This document shows positions 12,008 to 25,275 of a stretch of DNA of 64,000 bases, piece by piece (positions within the stretch are counted from its first letter, which is position 1; each line of letters opens with the position of its first letter). Below the pieces are notes generated by a model that was not told where the DNA came from, did not search any database, and saw nothing but the letters and a program-made list of their open reading frames with translations. Made by a program: the position numbers and the translations under genes. This stretch comes from Arthrobotrys musiformis (Eukaryota; Ascomycota; Orbiliomycetes; Orbiliales; Orbiliaceae): positions 3,100,001 to 3,164,000 of the forward strand of contig JAVHJL010000001.1 in the NCBI GenBank assembly GCA_036971715.1. Direction: 5' to 3'.

Positions 12008-13891
12008 AGTTGTTGGTTTATTACTATTAAAAGCAGCGGATGATATCTATCTATCTGGCTGCGAAAGTCAGTTCTGAAGTTCACAAGGCGCCGTTACGGT
12101 ATATATATTATATTGAATCGAAGGTGAGAATGAAAGAGAAGACGGGCAGAGTGTATTCGATGGAGATAAGTCGACGGGGAAGAGAAGAGAAGAAAAGAGG
12201 AGAAAAGAGGAGAGAGGAAGTTGAGGTCGAAGGGAAGCGGCTCCACAACACAGGCACACAGCTGCGGCGGTGTAACTTACCAAGAAGCTAAACAAGCGCT
12301 GCGAGCTTGATCATGCAAACACACACAACCAACCTTCGATCAGATGAGGTCTCGAGATCCGACTTGATTGACCGGAACAAAAAGAATCCGACGAGAAAAA
12401 GCGACAGCAGGCGGAAGAGGGAGAGGAAGAGGAAGAGGAAGAATAAATTAAAATAAAATAAACAATCAAGGAACAAAGAAGACGGGAAGAGGAGCAGCTT
12501 CTATGCAAGCTAACTGCTGTGGAAGCCAGTTGGTTGGATGTCCCGCGAAATAACGGACCTGACCAAAGAGGGGCCAAAGTTCGGTCGAGGGGTCGCAGAT
12601 GCTTTAAATATCACACCGACTGAGACCCGAGAATTGGCCACTCACAGAATCCTCCATTCGATTGTTCGAACTCAGTGAGACGGCACCATTACATACCTCA
12701 TACAAACAGTGTGAGCTTCCCCTCGCTCGACCAGCATCATATCGGTCTGGTCGGTCAGTCGCTCGCTCGAAAAGGTGGTCCCAAATTTCAGGTCGGGTGC
12801 ATGGGTCCAGCCGGGCGCCAAACCAGGGCAGCCAATCAGCTGAACGGACCCACCTGCTCACACCCTCTTTGATGTCCTCGAGCTTCAGCTGGGATGAGAG
12901 ACCAGAAAAGACGAAGCGTGCGCTTGGTGGGGAAAATTTCACACCCGGGGCTTTGCGTAGACGCCACAATGCCTGTTGCACGGTCGTTATTACGCAAGCT
13001 ATGAATAAACATCCTGCTTGAATTCTTCCTCATCCTTTCTGATCTGGAGGTCCGGTCCTTCGCATTATGCGATTTTGTCGGAGGGAGTTATAATTAATAT
13101 CAGATCATACACCGATTGAGAATAACTCATCAAACTCGTCGCGTTCAGCCGATGATGGATGAGGAGGGGACGGTATTGCCACATGGGGATGCTCGATGGG
13201 ATGGCAAGGATTGCCCGACTGTGGCTGAATTAACCTTAAAGGAGGCCGGCCAAGGGCCTTTTCCCTTCTGGAACCACCATGCAGCTGTGGCGAAGTCGCT
13301 CTGACTTGCATCCTTGGGCGAACCCTCAGGCGGACCCGGAGAGCTAGATAGACGTCACCGACATGTGTCTTTTTTAGACTTTCCCCTTCGCTAATGCATC
13401 CAGATGCATCTTCTCGTAATAGAATCGAATCTTGGTATCTGGTGCCTATACTTTTAAGATTTTCACATGAAAATACCTGCCAAAGTATATACGTATACAT
13501 TTGCCAGTTTGTTGCATTTTATGCGACCTCTCAATGTAAAGGGGAAGGCCAGCGCTCAAAAGTTAAGCGCTGACGGACATGAGATTCGTCAGCACCTGCG
13601 TAGGTAATTCTTGGTTAACGGTTGACAGTCAGGGTGTGTCCGTAAATTATACCTCACGTGAGGATATTTTATTGACGTTTAAGGTCGAGCATACGTATGT
13701 AAGTATGTATGTACAAGAAGGTGTTTCGTTTCGAGGCATCGTACGTGCATGTCCGCGGTTGACGACAGCCTTCAAATATCCCCAGGGACGGGCCAAACCG
13801 ATAGTGGGGGGCGCATTATGCACGTTACACCAATGAGATATACAATCCAATGGCTATCGTATGTCTTGGTACCGGGATCTAAATCTTGTAT
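12008..13891. other. Intergenic, no gene supported
   Basis: The part next to the senescence-domain gene (12100-12480) is purine-rich on the + strand (GAGAAAAGAGG-type and GAGGAA repeats), like a pyrimidine-rich leader for a minus-strand gene. Open frames at 12604-13033 overlap on both strands with no domain signal. Nothing else is recognisable. Confidence 0.6.
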
Positions 13892-14008
13892 TAGCTATTG
13901 CATGAGCCTAGTGTGATAGTACTGCTTCGGGACGACGAACCCGCCAACCTATTTTATCTTCCATGATGATAAGATATCCAATAGGAGAAAAACCAATCAA
14001 TCCTCGAC

Positions 14009-14678
14009 TCACATCCCAGAAACCAATGGATCTTCGAGACTGGAAACCCACTCTTGCGGAATCTCCAAGATATCTCTAGCAGCGACACTAGATTCCCGAT
14101 GATTAAACAGCCACTGATAAACCTCATACCTAATATTCAACGGCAGCTTCCCAATCTCAATCGCGGGTCGTGGTGATCGGCTCTTCGTCACATATACTTC
14201 CTCGAGTTTGAAAGGCGCCTCATCCAAAACCTTCAATTCCGAAGGGAGCTCGTAAAGAGATTGAAGCCCGGGTCGGTTTAGAGTCGAAACATCGGATTGC
14301 ACTTCGCATCCCATTGTCCGTGAGGAGGCTGGAGTGGCTTCTCCCCCGTCTTGTTGATTATCGTCGTCATCGTTGTCGGTATCGATATCGTTATTGACAC
14401 ATCTTTCGATCTCATCTCCCCCCCTCCCTGATAGCAATTTCCTCCTCGCCCTCCTCTCCACCACTACCGTGACCCTCCAACAACTCTCCGATATACTCGT
14501 CATCACTCCCATCTCCCAAACGGAACCGAAACCTAACCGGCTGTTCCCCATTCCCGTGTAATCCAATATCCCCATCGGACCCAATGCCATTCGGTGACTC
14601 GATCAACTCGCCAATGTAGATGGAATCTCCTTCGTCGGACGGCCGGAGTCGGAATCTGTATTGTTTTTTGATTGCCAT
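14009..14678 (-). CDS. Unknown acidic protein with apparent frameshift
   Basis: Function is not recognised. The frame opens at ATG 14678 (MAIKKQYRFRLRPSDEGDS) and stops after 88 codons at 14412, just past a G7 run (minus strand, about 14414-14424). Skipping one base enters the next frame, open to 14009, which continues with the same acidic composition (DTDNDDDDN). That frame contains an LPLNIRYEVYQWLF segment resembling the first helix of fungal F-box or 2EXR-type domains. The N-terminal part holds two similar units, one with YIGELIES and one with YIGELLEG, each after RFR. The last codons overlap a good donor (GTGAGT at 14012). A 64-nt intron to 13949 would add about 20 codons ending near 13892. 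It could be an assembly error, a pseudogene, or an unrecognised intron. Confidence 0.5.
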
Positions 14679-16688
14679 GCCTTAGTTCGCGACGCCTAGG
14701 CCCGAGACGAGTTCGTACATATAATTAAGTAGCTGGTTGTATACCTAATCAAGTAGGTAGATGGGGAATGTGGGGTGGTACCCTTTTCAAAATAAAATTG
14801 GTGCTGACAGGCGCTGATCCAACAGTCCAGCGACCGCTCCAATTCTGTCTATTTAAACTGCTCCCTCCCCCAAGAAAAATTCCACCACAATACATACCCA
14901 GGTAGAGAACCCCTCCGCCAAACGTCAGGTTGAAAGGCGAAGAGTTCGGAGCTGACGGACCTAAAACAAAATATTATTAGCAGCCTCAGACTATGTGTTT
15001 GATCCCTCGTAAAAAGCTATCTTCACTGGCTTGCCAGCATGCGAAGCCTCAGAATATCGGACATGGCGTCATACCTGACTACCAACTGAAAAAAAAACCC
15101 GAACAGAAAAACTCACTTGACTACCTTATTGTTCAACTTTGCTACCACACGTCGAGTGGAATGGCAGGAACCGAAGGGCTACATTCGGCTCGGGGTATAC
15201 TGCTAAAAACCGACTATAAAGGGTGTGTAAAGCGTACGGAAGGGAGTATCTATCCGGAAAGAAGCAAGAAGAAGATGAAACACCTCGTTCCCCCCCTTGT
15301 ATACTCGGCGGACTTGAACTATTCGTCATTTTCTGCGAGGTAAATTTGGGAACATATTATCTTCGTGCACATTGATCATACGTTCTTTGCAGTTCGGAAC
15401 ATTTAATTATCGCGGATACCATATAAGGCTACCTATATATATATATGGACAATGGGCATTTGTAAGACATAGTTCTTGGGTAAGTCTCCAGATGTGCAAG
15501 TCTAGGAAGTACTATATAGATGGTATGTATACGGCACACCCCACAGATTCCAGGAAAGGGTATATATTTAGCAAATCGAGATATGTCCTCGAGAACTGAG
15601 GGGTGGTGGAGTTGGAAAACCTCAGATTCGACATATTAATATTTTAGGCCATCTTCCTTAAAGAACTTCAGACCCACGCACTCACGAATCCAGAAGTCCC
15701 CACAAGAGCTCACCAGGCCACCAAACCACAGTTTTCCCATGTCACCGAAGCTCTCGATTCATTTAGAATACAAGTAAACTTAACTACGTGTTGCAGACGT
15801 TGCATTTCCAGTACCCGAACACGGATACCCCGAAAGTGAGACTGTCTCGAATGCAGGAAAATAGCTATTATATTGATAGTAAAAATGCCTACTACTAGAC
15901 TCGTGGGTATACCAACTTTGAGCCGGTCAAATTGTTTTATTCATCAAATCTATATTAAATTTAGCTTACGAAATTCAAGTCAATATTATTTTGGGTCAAT
16001 GAGGATTTGGCCGAAGAAGTCGGATCTGAATGGTGCCGTAGACACCCACAAACATGAGAAACGAACAGTACGAGTAGGAGAAGGAGGTATTAAGCATAAA
16101 TATTAAGATACAAAAAAAACCCTGAAGCGAACGATCATACCAGCAGTATATACCTAGGTAATACCTATATAAATATAAATAAATAAATAAAAAACCAATT
16201 CCCGACTTTTTCTCTTAACTCTTTTCCCAGACGGATATATGCCCGTGTGCATTTTCGTAGTCGTGCGTCTCTTTTTTGTGTCGTATGAATGCCCATATAA
16301 TAATAAATATAAAAAAAAAGTTCGACTCCTTACCGTGAAAGTTATAGCCACTCTAATGCAAGAAAGCCCATCCAAAACGCCCGCTGAATCAAACGTATCT
16401 GCAAAAAAAAAGATATCCCCAAAGAAATCAAAACAAAAGACAATCGAGAAATAGAATATGGTACAGGTAAAACAGACAAAAGACTCCTCGAAAAACAAAT
16501 CCCAGAACTCAAAGGGGTATAAGAAAAAGCACATAATATGAAAGAGGAAGAAAAGGGAACCGAAGAAAAATGAAAGGCGAAAAAAGAAAAATAAAGGAGA
16601 AGGAAGAGAAAGGAAAAAAGAGGGCAAGGCTGCGCTACTCTATTGTTGATATACTCGAACGGTAACACTCGATACTCTAACGCCGATG
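14679..16688. other. Intergenic, AT-rich, no gene supported
   Basis: The left end should be the promoter of the small acidic gene. The right end, from about 16100, is the A-rich 3' flank of the histidine kinase gene, with many A-runs. Open frames at 14993-15343 and 16154-16668 are low-complexity or lack domains. Confidence 0.6.
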
Positions 16689-19600
16689 CTACTCTTCGTC
16701 AACTCCGATGGTATCACGGTCTTTATATCTAGACACAACAGAGTGAAGTTTGGGTATCAACTCCTTGATTCGATATGGCTTGGAAACAACATCATCCTAA
16801 TAGATTTTTGTTAGCAATAAATTCTATCCACGATCGTAGGTTTTAGTTCTCTTACCATCCCAGCAGCAAACATCCTGTCAATCTGTGCCTGCCGTGCGTT
16901 GGCCGTCACCGCAATGATGGGGATATGCCCTAGAATCGACCCCTCCGCTTGCAGTTCACGTATTTGTCTGGAGCCTGTTCCAAGGACGATTAGTAAAGCG
17001 CCATTTCCAACTAGAATAAAAATAAACTTACAAGTCAAGCCATCCATCACTGGCATCTCAACATCCATAAGAACAAGTGACAACTCCTGTGCATCCTCCC
17101 GCGCATCTTTCCAGTAGACCGATTCTTTGATCTTGTCTAGAGCTTCGACGCCATGGTTCGCCACATAAGTCGTGCACCCGGAATTCTCCAAAGCCTTCCT
17201 CAGAAGCTTCTGATTGACCAAATTGTCCTCAACAATGAGAACTTTATAGTCCAAAGTTGGCTTCCCTTCGGAAGACTTCTGGCGGGTAGGAGTCTTAGGC
17301 AACCCCGGGGATCTAGCAGCATTGAAACCCGAGTCGGTAACCGGACTCGAAAGAGCGGGCGAACCTTGACTGCCATCCCTTCGTTTCGAAGAATTCGTGG
17401 GTCGAAGAACAGGTGCTTGCGGAATTTCGACTTCAGGTCGACAGCTTCTTCGACTCTTGATATAAAACGAGAAGCAACACCCCTTCCCAGCTTCTGACTG
17501 AACACCAATCTCACCGGATTGTAAATGTACAAGCTCCTTGCAGATAAACAGCCCCAGCCCGCTGCCACCATACGAAACTTCGGTCTTCGCGGTAGCCTGA
17601 CTAAATTTCTGGAACAGGTTCTTCTTCTCCGTTTCCGTGAGGCCCTTGCCGGTATCCAAGACGGAAAAAGTAAGGAAGACCGATTCGCCCTCGCCCCAAT
17701 CTGGGCCCGTCGTAAGATCCGTCGCCTTTCGTGTTGATGGGAAATACACCAGCGAGTTTTTCTTGTCTTTCGATGACGGTCGTTTGATCGATCCACCCAT
17801 CGTGACGATGATCGATTTCGACGGTTCGGTCCGCAGAAATTTCAAAGCGTTGGTCAAGAGATTGATCAAAACTTGCAATAATCTCGCAGGGTCCAACTTC
17901 ACCCAGTCAATACCGAGGTTCCTAAAAGAGTCATCAATCTTGAATGCCATTTTAGTCTCACTAGAGATGGCCTCTTGCTCAAACATCTTGAAGGCCCTCT
18001 CGACCACTGCGATCGGTTGAACATCGACGGGTGTGACAGTCAATAGAGCAGAATCAAGCTTGCTCATTGTGAGAATATCGTCCACAACTCGCTTTTGATG
18101 GAGCGCACAAAGAGATATTGTTTGGGCGACATCGATACTCGACTCGATGTCTTCCAATAAATCCTGAGACGATGCGATTTCCCTGTACCTTTCGAGAGAT
18201 CCTAGAACAGCGTCCGCGCCTTGAAGTATTGCAGAAAGTGGATTTCGCATTTCGTGACTGGCCATATCGACAAAGTTGTCCTGCTGCCTCTTCAACTCCA
18301 CAACTTCCTCCACCCGGCGCTTCTGTAGGTCCTCTGCAAATTTGGTTTCTGAGATATTGGTGATTGATCCAAAGACGCCCAGCAACATGCCGTCGGAATC
18401 AAGCTCCGGACTCGCGGAAAACAAGGTCCATCGGTCAACCTGTTCTCCCAAATGATTCGGCAGCATCCACGGAGTCTTCCACCTAAATTCCCACGTTTTT
18501 CTTTTCTTCCCGTGGATGACCTCGTTCCAATTCGCCTCAGTTTTCACCGCATCAGTGGGGTGCACACTTTCGAGCCAACGGGAAACGTCGAGGTTCTTCG
18601 GATGGCATGAGATCTCTGAAAACATATCGTTGTAATAGCTGATCTTGCCTTGAAAATCCGCAATGAAAACACCAACAGGCGCAAACTCTGCCAGACGAGT
18701 AAACTTCAGCTCTGAATGCTCCGCCTCTTTGGATTTTATGGCAAGTTGATGTGATAGCTCCACCCTGTCCAGCGCAGCCAACCTCACAGCCCTTTGAGCT
18801 CGTCGGAGTTCCTCCTCGTAAAGTACAACGCTTGCGATTGATGTAGTGAGTTGTCTCGTCAATAGCTGAATGAATAGTCGGTAGTCCTCGTCGAATGGGC
18901 GTCGGGGGTTGATTCCAAGGACAAGGAAACCAAGTGGAGTTTCGGAGCTCGGATTAATGGGACAAACGACCGCAGAGGTACACATATCGTCCGAGAATCC
19001 TTGAACGTTAATTCCATCCATCAAATCCGCCGGCAAAGTCCCAGATTCCACATTTAAGAATATGTTTCCCTCAATCTGCAAGGCCTCTCTGAAAGCGACT
19101 GAAAAGCCTTCGGAATTTGATTTGAGGTCGAGTATCGCAGGTGCTGCTGGATGGCCCTCCGGAACACCAATGGTACCTTCTAACGAATACACCCTTGTGT
19201 TCGACAGACTCGATGCGTACGAAGACGAAACCTCGCTATCAGTTGCATCGGCTTTCTTACAAGAATACAGCATGGCAAATGGTGCATCCCAAGGATTCGT
19301 CTCCAGCGCCGCCAGAACATGCCTCCAGAATGACTTGACATCCCTCGCGCTCCCACACCTCTCACCAACCTCTCGCAACGTAAGCATCCGCCGCTCGGCA
19401 ATTACACGTCTTGTTTTCTCGAATGCAGGATTGTGCAATCCGATCGTCGTCCCATCCTCACCAATGATAGGACATATCGACCAAGAGAAATACGTCTCTT
19501 CTCGGAACCCGTTTCGAAGAATGAACAATCGATCGTCTTCCTTGTTTGTGGGCTTGCCCGTTCGGACCGCCTCCATAAAGAACGGCTCGATAGCTTCCCA

Positions 19601-22600
19601 GATCTCAGACCAACCATCTTTGTATTTTCTGCCAAGCAAAGATGGATGCTTTGCGCCGATCAAAGGGATATAAGCCTCGTTATAGACGATAGAAAATTCG
19701 GGTCCCCAGTACATTGCAGCAGGGTGTGGTGACGATAGGACCAAGTTGATCATGGTACGCAAGCTCTGGGGCCAGCTTTCAATCGCTCCAAAGCCGGTCG
19801 AACTCCAGTCTACCGCCCTCACCAACTCAAGATGTGGATCCTCAACAGTTTCAGGTGGGAGTCGGCTCCAGTCGAAGAATCCGTAGTCGCTTGGCAAGCG
19901 TGGACTATACACTGTCGAAACCAAAGGATCATGATTCGATTGAGCAATATCGTCGCTGACGTCCATCTCCTCAGTTGAGAATTTACCCTCCTCTCCGCCT
20001 TCAATCTTTAGATGCTCCTTGTGGCGAGGAGATTCCGGTACGGGAGTGGAGGAAGGGCTAATAACCATATCCGAGTCCATTTCCTTCGCAACCTGAGCAT
20101 AATAGTTAGGAACGGGAATAGCTTCAAAGTACGAAGATCCTGGAGCACGTTCGGCATCGGCATCGCTCGCCCGTCCTATACTTATGCAGCCGGGCGTGGA
20201 ACACATATCGTTGTTGAGTTGTCCCATCACGCCGATTGAAGGGGTTCCTGGATCTGTAACATAGGGCTGCACATCGCTTACTAGAGTTGTCGCATCATCT
20301 TCATCCCGAAGTGACTCTCGGGTCTTTGCAGCCTCCATAGTCCTTTCCCAAAGATGGGGAGGGCATATCTCCCCTTTACTTACATGGACCTGGCCGGTGG
20401 TCGTGGAAGGCAGGGGAACACCACATATGAGAACCATCCGAGAGCCGTCAGGACAGGTAAACGCATTTTGCGTCCACAGGATTCCATCCGGACATACGTA
20501 CGGCCGACATTTACCATTTGCAGTGCTCGTATTTGCAAACGAACTAGATATCCAACGATGATACCGGGGGTCTGTTATATTGAAAGTCGTTCTATGGTAT
20601 CCTGGCTCGATGAGAGTCGTCGAAAAGGCAGCATCTGGAAGGATTGAAGAAAATGCATCATTATGATAAACCACCTCTAGTTTGAGTTCATGAATTGTCG
20701 TCGATGATAACCGGGATTCCTCGGTGGTTGTCGTTGAAGCGGTCCCCAATAGAAACGTCGGCCTAGGGTCATTGGCAAGAACTTCAAGCAGGTGAACACT
20801 CCGAAGGTTTCTCGGTGGTGAATTTCTAATTGGCACCGCCAATGATTTGAGAAGTTGTGGAGAAATCTTGGCAGGAGGGTCAATTGTATCCGAAGCTCCA
20901 TCAAGGGGCAGCCTGCTTTTGATAGGGATGGAGAAAGTCTGAGCACTTGGAGCAAGAACCATATCGTACACCTGACAATTGTCTGAAGATTGTTTTTCCC
21001 ACTGCTCACGAATGGCGTCTGTGAAGAACGTTGGCCGCACGGGAGATGCGCTGATTGATTGAAGGGGAGAATAGAATTCGTCTGCTCCTCCAGCCGGGGT
21101 AGAGTAGGATCTCCCCTTGAATACGGGAGGCCTAAGTGGGGAGGGCTGCACAAGTTGGTCGGGAGTATGAAGCGATGCCGAGGAGAGAAGTTCGGCAGCA
21201 GAAGTAGCAGATAACGAGTGTGAGTGTGAGCCCTTACGAGTAGTTGGCTGAGATGTAGTTGTGGGATCGGGAAGAGGGGAAGGGGGGGTGAGGAAGTGGA
21301 TCTCTGGGAGATCGTAGTCGAGACGTCTCCTTCGCTTGTGCAGGTGATGATCGTGATGATTATTGCTATTTTGAATATTATTGGTATTATTGTTATTGTC
21401 GTGGTGACATGAGAGGGAGGACGAGGAGCTGTTGCTCAGAGAGTGGCGGTGGAAACCGTTGGGACTGGCATTATTAGCATCGCGGTTCGGACTCAAGAGT
21501 GACGACGGCAATGCTCTCGCACTGTAACTATAACCACCACCACTACTATTGCTAACACTATTATTATTATTATTATTACTAACAGGATTAGCAGTAATAT
21601 TAGTAGGAGTATAAGTGTGAGTAAGAGTATTGGCAGTGATAGTTTTAGTCGTTGGAGGTTTCGCATGCGGAAGATGCTTTGGGGTCGAGGCACGAAAGAG
21701 ACTGGGGGGAGACCGGGGAGCTGCTGAGTAACATCGAGATACTGGGGCAGATGACGACGAGGCATGTGCAGCATGTTGCCTGGGGAAACCTAAATTTTGG
21801 CTCGGGACAATAGCAGTGACAGGCCCTACACCCCCTCCTCCATAGCAGGAGGAGACCACAGTCGGGCCCGACAGCAACATGCCATCGTCATCGACCGATG
21901 CGTGCAAGATTGCTGGAATCGGCCGTTGGTGTTGTTGGGCCAGACCCAAGCGACGGCGGCCTGGTTGATTGCGTAGTAGTTTCCGATCTCTGGCCCGCCG
22001 CCGTCGCTGCTTTTCCCTGTCGGCTGCATTTCCGCTTCCACTTCCATCTGCGTTTAAATTCCAGCCATTGGCACTGGAATTGATGTTATTATTGCCTAGA
22101 ACATTAGCAGCCTTGGATTTAGCTCTGGCTCTGGCTATGGCTCTGGGTCGGACTCGCCCGGTGCAGCAGCCATGCGCCGACGCCGTTGAATTTAACGACG
22201 ACGAAGACGAGGAAGAAGACGACGTATATCCCGACGAGAGCCCGTCCGAGCTATAATCATCGCCATCGTAGTATTCTTCCTCAGCTATTCCCTGCTCTAT
22301 CCTATCGTTCTGGGCACCCGTACTTGTCGTAGTAATATTTGTGTTTGCGTTTGTGTTTGCGTGTGAATTTGCAGCTTCTTCCTCTTCCCATTGGTCGTCA
22401 TTCTTGTTGTATTCAGCCGAGGTGAAGGAAACAACGCTCAGCTTTCTGGTCCTGTTGATCGTGAAGGCCGTAGCAGCCGCAGCAGCGGCAGAGACGGCAT
22501 CGCCGTGAAAGTCGTCGCCTGTCGGGATGATTTCAGATGGAGTAGAAGTTGAATTTGAATTCGACGTTCCGGCTAGATTGGCGACGATGTTGGCATTAGT

Positions 22601-22690
22601 TGGATCATTGCTGCTTTTCCTGGAGCTGATGGCACTAGAGCTGCTGTACGACAACTGTCTGTTGCGCAAGCCCTGGCCAGGCTCTGCCAT
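16689..22690 (-). CDS. Hybrid histidine kinase (PAS-GAF-PAS-HisKA-HATPase-REC)
   Basis: A two-component sensor that autophosphorylates and passes phosphate to its own receiver domain, then presumably to an HPt protein. Exons: 22690-17032, 16974-16856, 16796-16689; 1961 residues. About 1-900 is low-complexity and Ser/Asn/His-rich. A PAS-like region follows at about 935-1100, GAF-like at 1110-1330, and PAS at 1330-1450. The H-box ASHEMRNP has His1479. The ATPase has an N-box with LINLLTNALKF (about 1610), then DTGKGL and GGSGLGLFI. The receiver starts VLIVEDN, with phospho-acceptor Asp1876 in LMDVEMPVMDG and conserved Lys1932. No membrane segment is seen with this start, so it should be cytoplasmic. 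The frame stays open upstream to 23014, but that extension is homopolymer-rich and likely leader. I do not assign a fungal HK class. Confidence 0.93.
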
Positions 22691-24029
22691 ATTCACTATC
22701 CTCTTGGAATCCTCTCTCTCTCTCTCTCTCTTCCGTTCTATCGATAGCTCACAAGCATCGACAGTCAATATAGGCGACAACAATAATAACAGTAATAGCC
22801 TTGCGGATGGCAAGAATATTCGGAAGAAGACGAAATTTAGCTTCTTGGAAAAAGATAAAAAGATAAATGAGATAAAGAGATTAAACAAAAAAAAAAAAAA
22901 AAAAAGACAGCTAGACGATAGATGGAAAGAGCAGCTACAGGAGAACGACCCTATCGAATAAACACCCAAGAAACCATCCAAGCACAATGACGACTGGCCT
23001 GCTGCACCTGTCAAAAAAAATAAAATAAAAAAATATTAATTTAATTTTGAAAAGAGAACTAAATCCCGAACAGAAACTCACACACGCCGAAGGGAAAAAC
23101 TATAATAGCCAGGCATCATTATTTCCCCTTCTCCCTCCAAAATCCCGAATGGCCCCACGGTGGATTGAAGGTTTTTCGGTGGGTGAGCCCAGCCAGCCAG
23201 TCGAGCGTGCTTGCATGTGGACATGGAACATGGGAATAGCCATGCGCGGGCAATCAAGCATTCGAGCATCTTTGGCTGGATTCGGTCATACCACTTGACG
23301 GTCCAGACCGCTATCGACTCCGGTCTTCAGGGCCGTTCAGGGTCTGAGGAATGCTTCGGGCATGTCTTTCCCCCTCTAGCCTGCTCCACGTAGCCGGATC
23401 CAGAATTGCCTGGCCTGGGCATTTTTTATTTTTCCTTCAAACTCTGCTGCTAGCTCAGTGAGTTTATCTTGCGCATGCTTCGGCTTGGGGAACTGGGCTG
23501 CTCCATTCGAGCTAAATCTTAAAAATATCGATTCTGTGCTTCCATTGAAAAGCCCCATTTTCCCATACTTGCATCCGAGCCTGTGATTGGTAGGATCTCT
23601 CGCTCCGTCCCACTCTCTTTCTTTCTCTTTTTTGCCTTTCGGCCTGCATTCGCGTGCTGTGCGATCGGTCGTCAAACATTAGCAGAACTCCTTGCTTCAT
23701 CGTCACAGTAAGCAGCATTCGGAATCGAAACCAAAGGAAAGGAAATTTGAATTATATAATATTAGAAATTAAAATGCAGGAAATTTAGGCGACGCTAAAT
23801 AACGGGGTCACCCAAAAAGACCCGCGTCCAGAACGAGAAAATCGAGATATAATGACATCATAGAAGCATGCACGCCGTAGGCCAGGTAGCCAGCTAGGCT
23901 CGCCTCGAACGACTTCCTTTCAGTAGCGAAGCCAAGACAAGGAGATTGGATTCGAAGGGACGACGAGAGAAGATTGAACACAAAAAAGAAAAGAAAAGAA
24001 TGGGAAAATCGAAAAAGGAGCAACTAAAG
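22691..24029. other. Intergenic; leader of the kinase gene plus spacer
   Basis: 22691-23030 looks like the kinase leader: a CT-repeat near 22710-22730 and an A-run near 22889-22907. From 23030 to 24029 no gene is supported; open frames on both strands lack domains. Confidence 0.6.
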
Positions 24030-25275
24030 CTATGCAAGAGTGGTAGCTTGCCCATGGAGCTCCATTGCCAAATCATGGGGCCGCGAAGGAAGCTCCTGAG
24101 CTTCGGCACTTGGCGGTTTGTATAGTTGCGGTCCATATCCATCTAGCCCTCCGGATATCGTATACGGCGCTCCATCGAATTGTCGATTTCCCTGCTGTGC
24201 ATCGAAGCGTGCCACCGCAGGAAGAGAAGGCAGCGGAGGAAGTCCTAGTCCTTCGTAGCGACATGCTCTTTGGTTGAAAATAAACCAGCCGAGACCAACC
24301 CCTATCAGCAGGGCTAGAATAGCTCCGATCACAATACCAGCTATAGCTCCACCGCCCAACGGGGGAGTTGCCGATGTGCCATTATTTGCTCCAGATGTGG
24401 CGGTCGAAGCAGTACCACGATCCGAACTGGTAACGCCAGGGCCTGTCGAGGTCTGAGTGCTCGAGGCAGGGGCGCTGATGGTCGTGCTGGTCAAGCTGGC
24501 GCTACCGCCAACCGGCCTGGAGGTCCCATAGACGACTTCCGGAATCAATTCCGCCCTAATCTCACATCTGACTAATTCTCGGGTCTGATTGAAGTTTGTC
24601 GCACATCTCGTGAACTCTAAACAAAAATGGGGGAATGTAGTAATAAGATTAGATCGAGCTAGAAAAAATCTTGTCTGAATCCGGGACTGAACCAGAATTT
24701 CGGATTCTAGAATCTTTCTTTCCCCACCCAAAGCGAAAATGGGAGACAGATGTGCATAAAGTGTGGGAAGGGTGAATATTGGGTACATACCAGGACAGCA
24801 TGCATCAGAATTGCACTGGACACTATTAGGGGTTCCGCAGGTGCTGGCGACATCGACGAAGCATGATTGGTGCTCGGTGCAACAGAAGCCGTAGCCAAAA
24901 ATGGAGATGCACTTGGGACGGTTCTCGTCGGGAATGATGCCTTTGTTTTTTTCATTTTACCGTCAATATTCCACATCCACATCCACATCCGGTCTCGAGC
25001 CACACACACACACGCAAGCGCACACACGCACGCAGAGCATAGAATATAAAACATAAAACAGATGGCTTGAGCACAGGTACAGAGAGGCATATAGCAGACG
25101 CACAGCAGAGAGTGTTGCTGATGGAGTTTGGCTGGCAGATTTCGGAGTATCTGCCCGGGAAGGCCTGGTTGCAGACATCGGTAGAATTGTCGTCCTGGCG
25201 CTTTGATAGCAGCTCCGCTTGTTGGAGAGTGGGATAACCATCAATACTGATCTTGGGGTTTATGTTGTTGGCCAT
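24030..25275 (-). CDS. Cys-rich single-pass membrane protein
   Basis: Family not recognised. Proposed exons: 25275-25104, 24940-24791, 24616-24030; 302 residues. Intron 1 uses donor GTGCGT and acceptor AAAG; this choice keeps phase and joins a Cys-Cys pair (NTLCC to IIPDENRPKC). Residues about 32-115 contain many cysteines (CNQAFPGRYSEIC, GYGFCCTEHQSC, CNSDACC), suggesting a disulfide-bonded ectodomain. A Ser/Thr/Gly stalk follows. The transmembrane helix starts GGGAIAGIVIGAILALL at about 210, and the tail is about 75 residues. A KRQDD sequence near 25-29 resembles a post-signal Kex2 site, yet no signal peptide is visible with this ATG. An upstream exon may be missing, or the in-frame upstream start may be used. 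The N-terminus is therefore uncertain. Confidence 0.72.

Noticed and set aside
12604..13033. Open frames of 119-125 codons on both strands
   Set aside because: Mirror-image openness from GC-rich composition; no recognisable motif and no gene-like context.
16154..16668. 157-codon minus-strand frame
   Set aside because: Almost entirely Phe/Leu/Ser from A/T homopolymers in the 3' flank of the histidine kinase gene.
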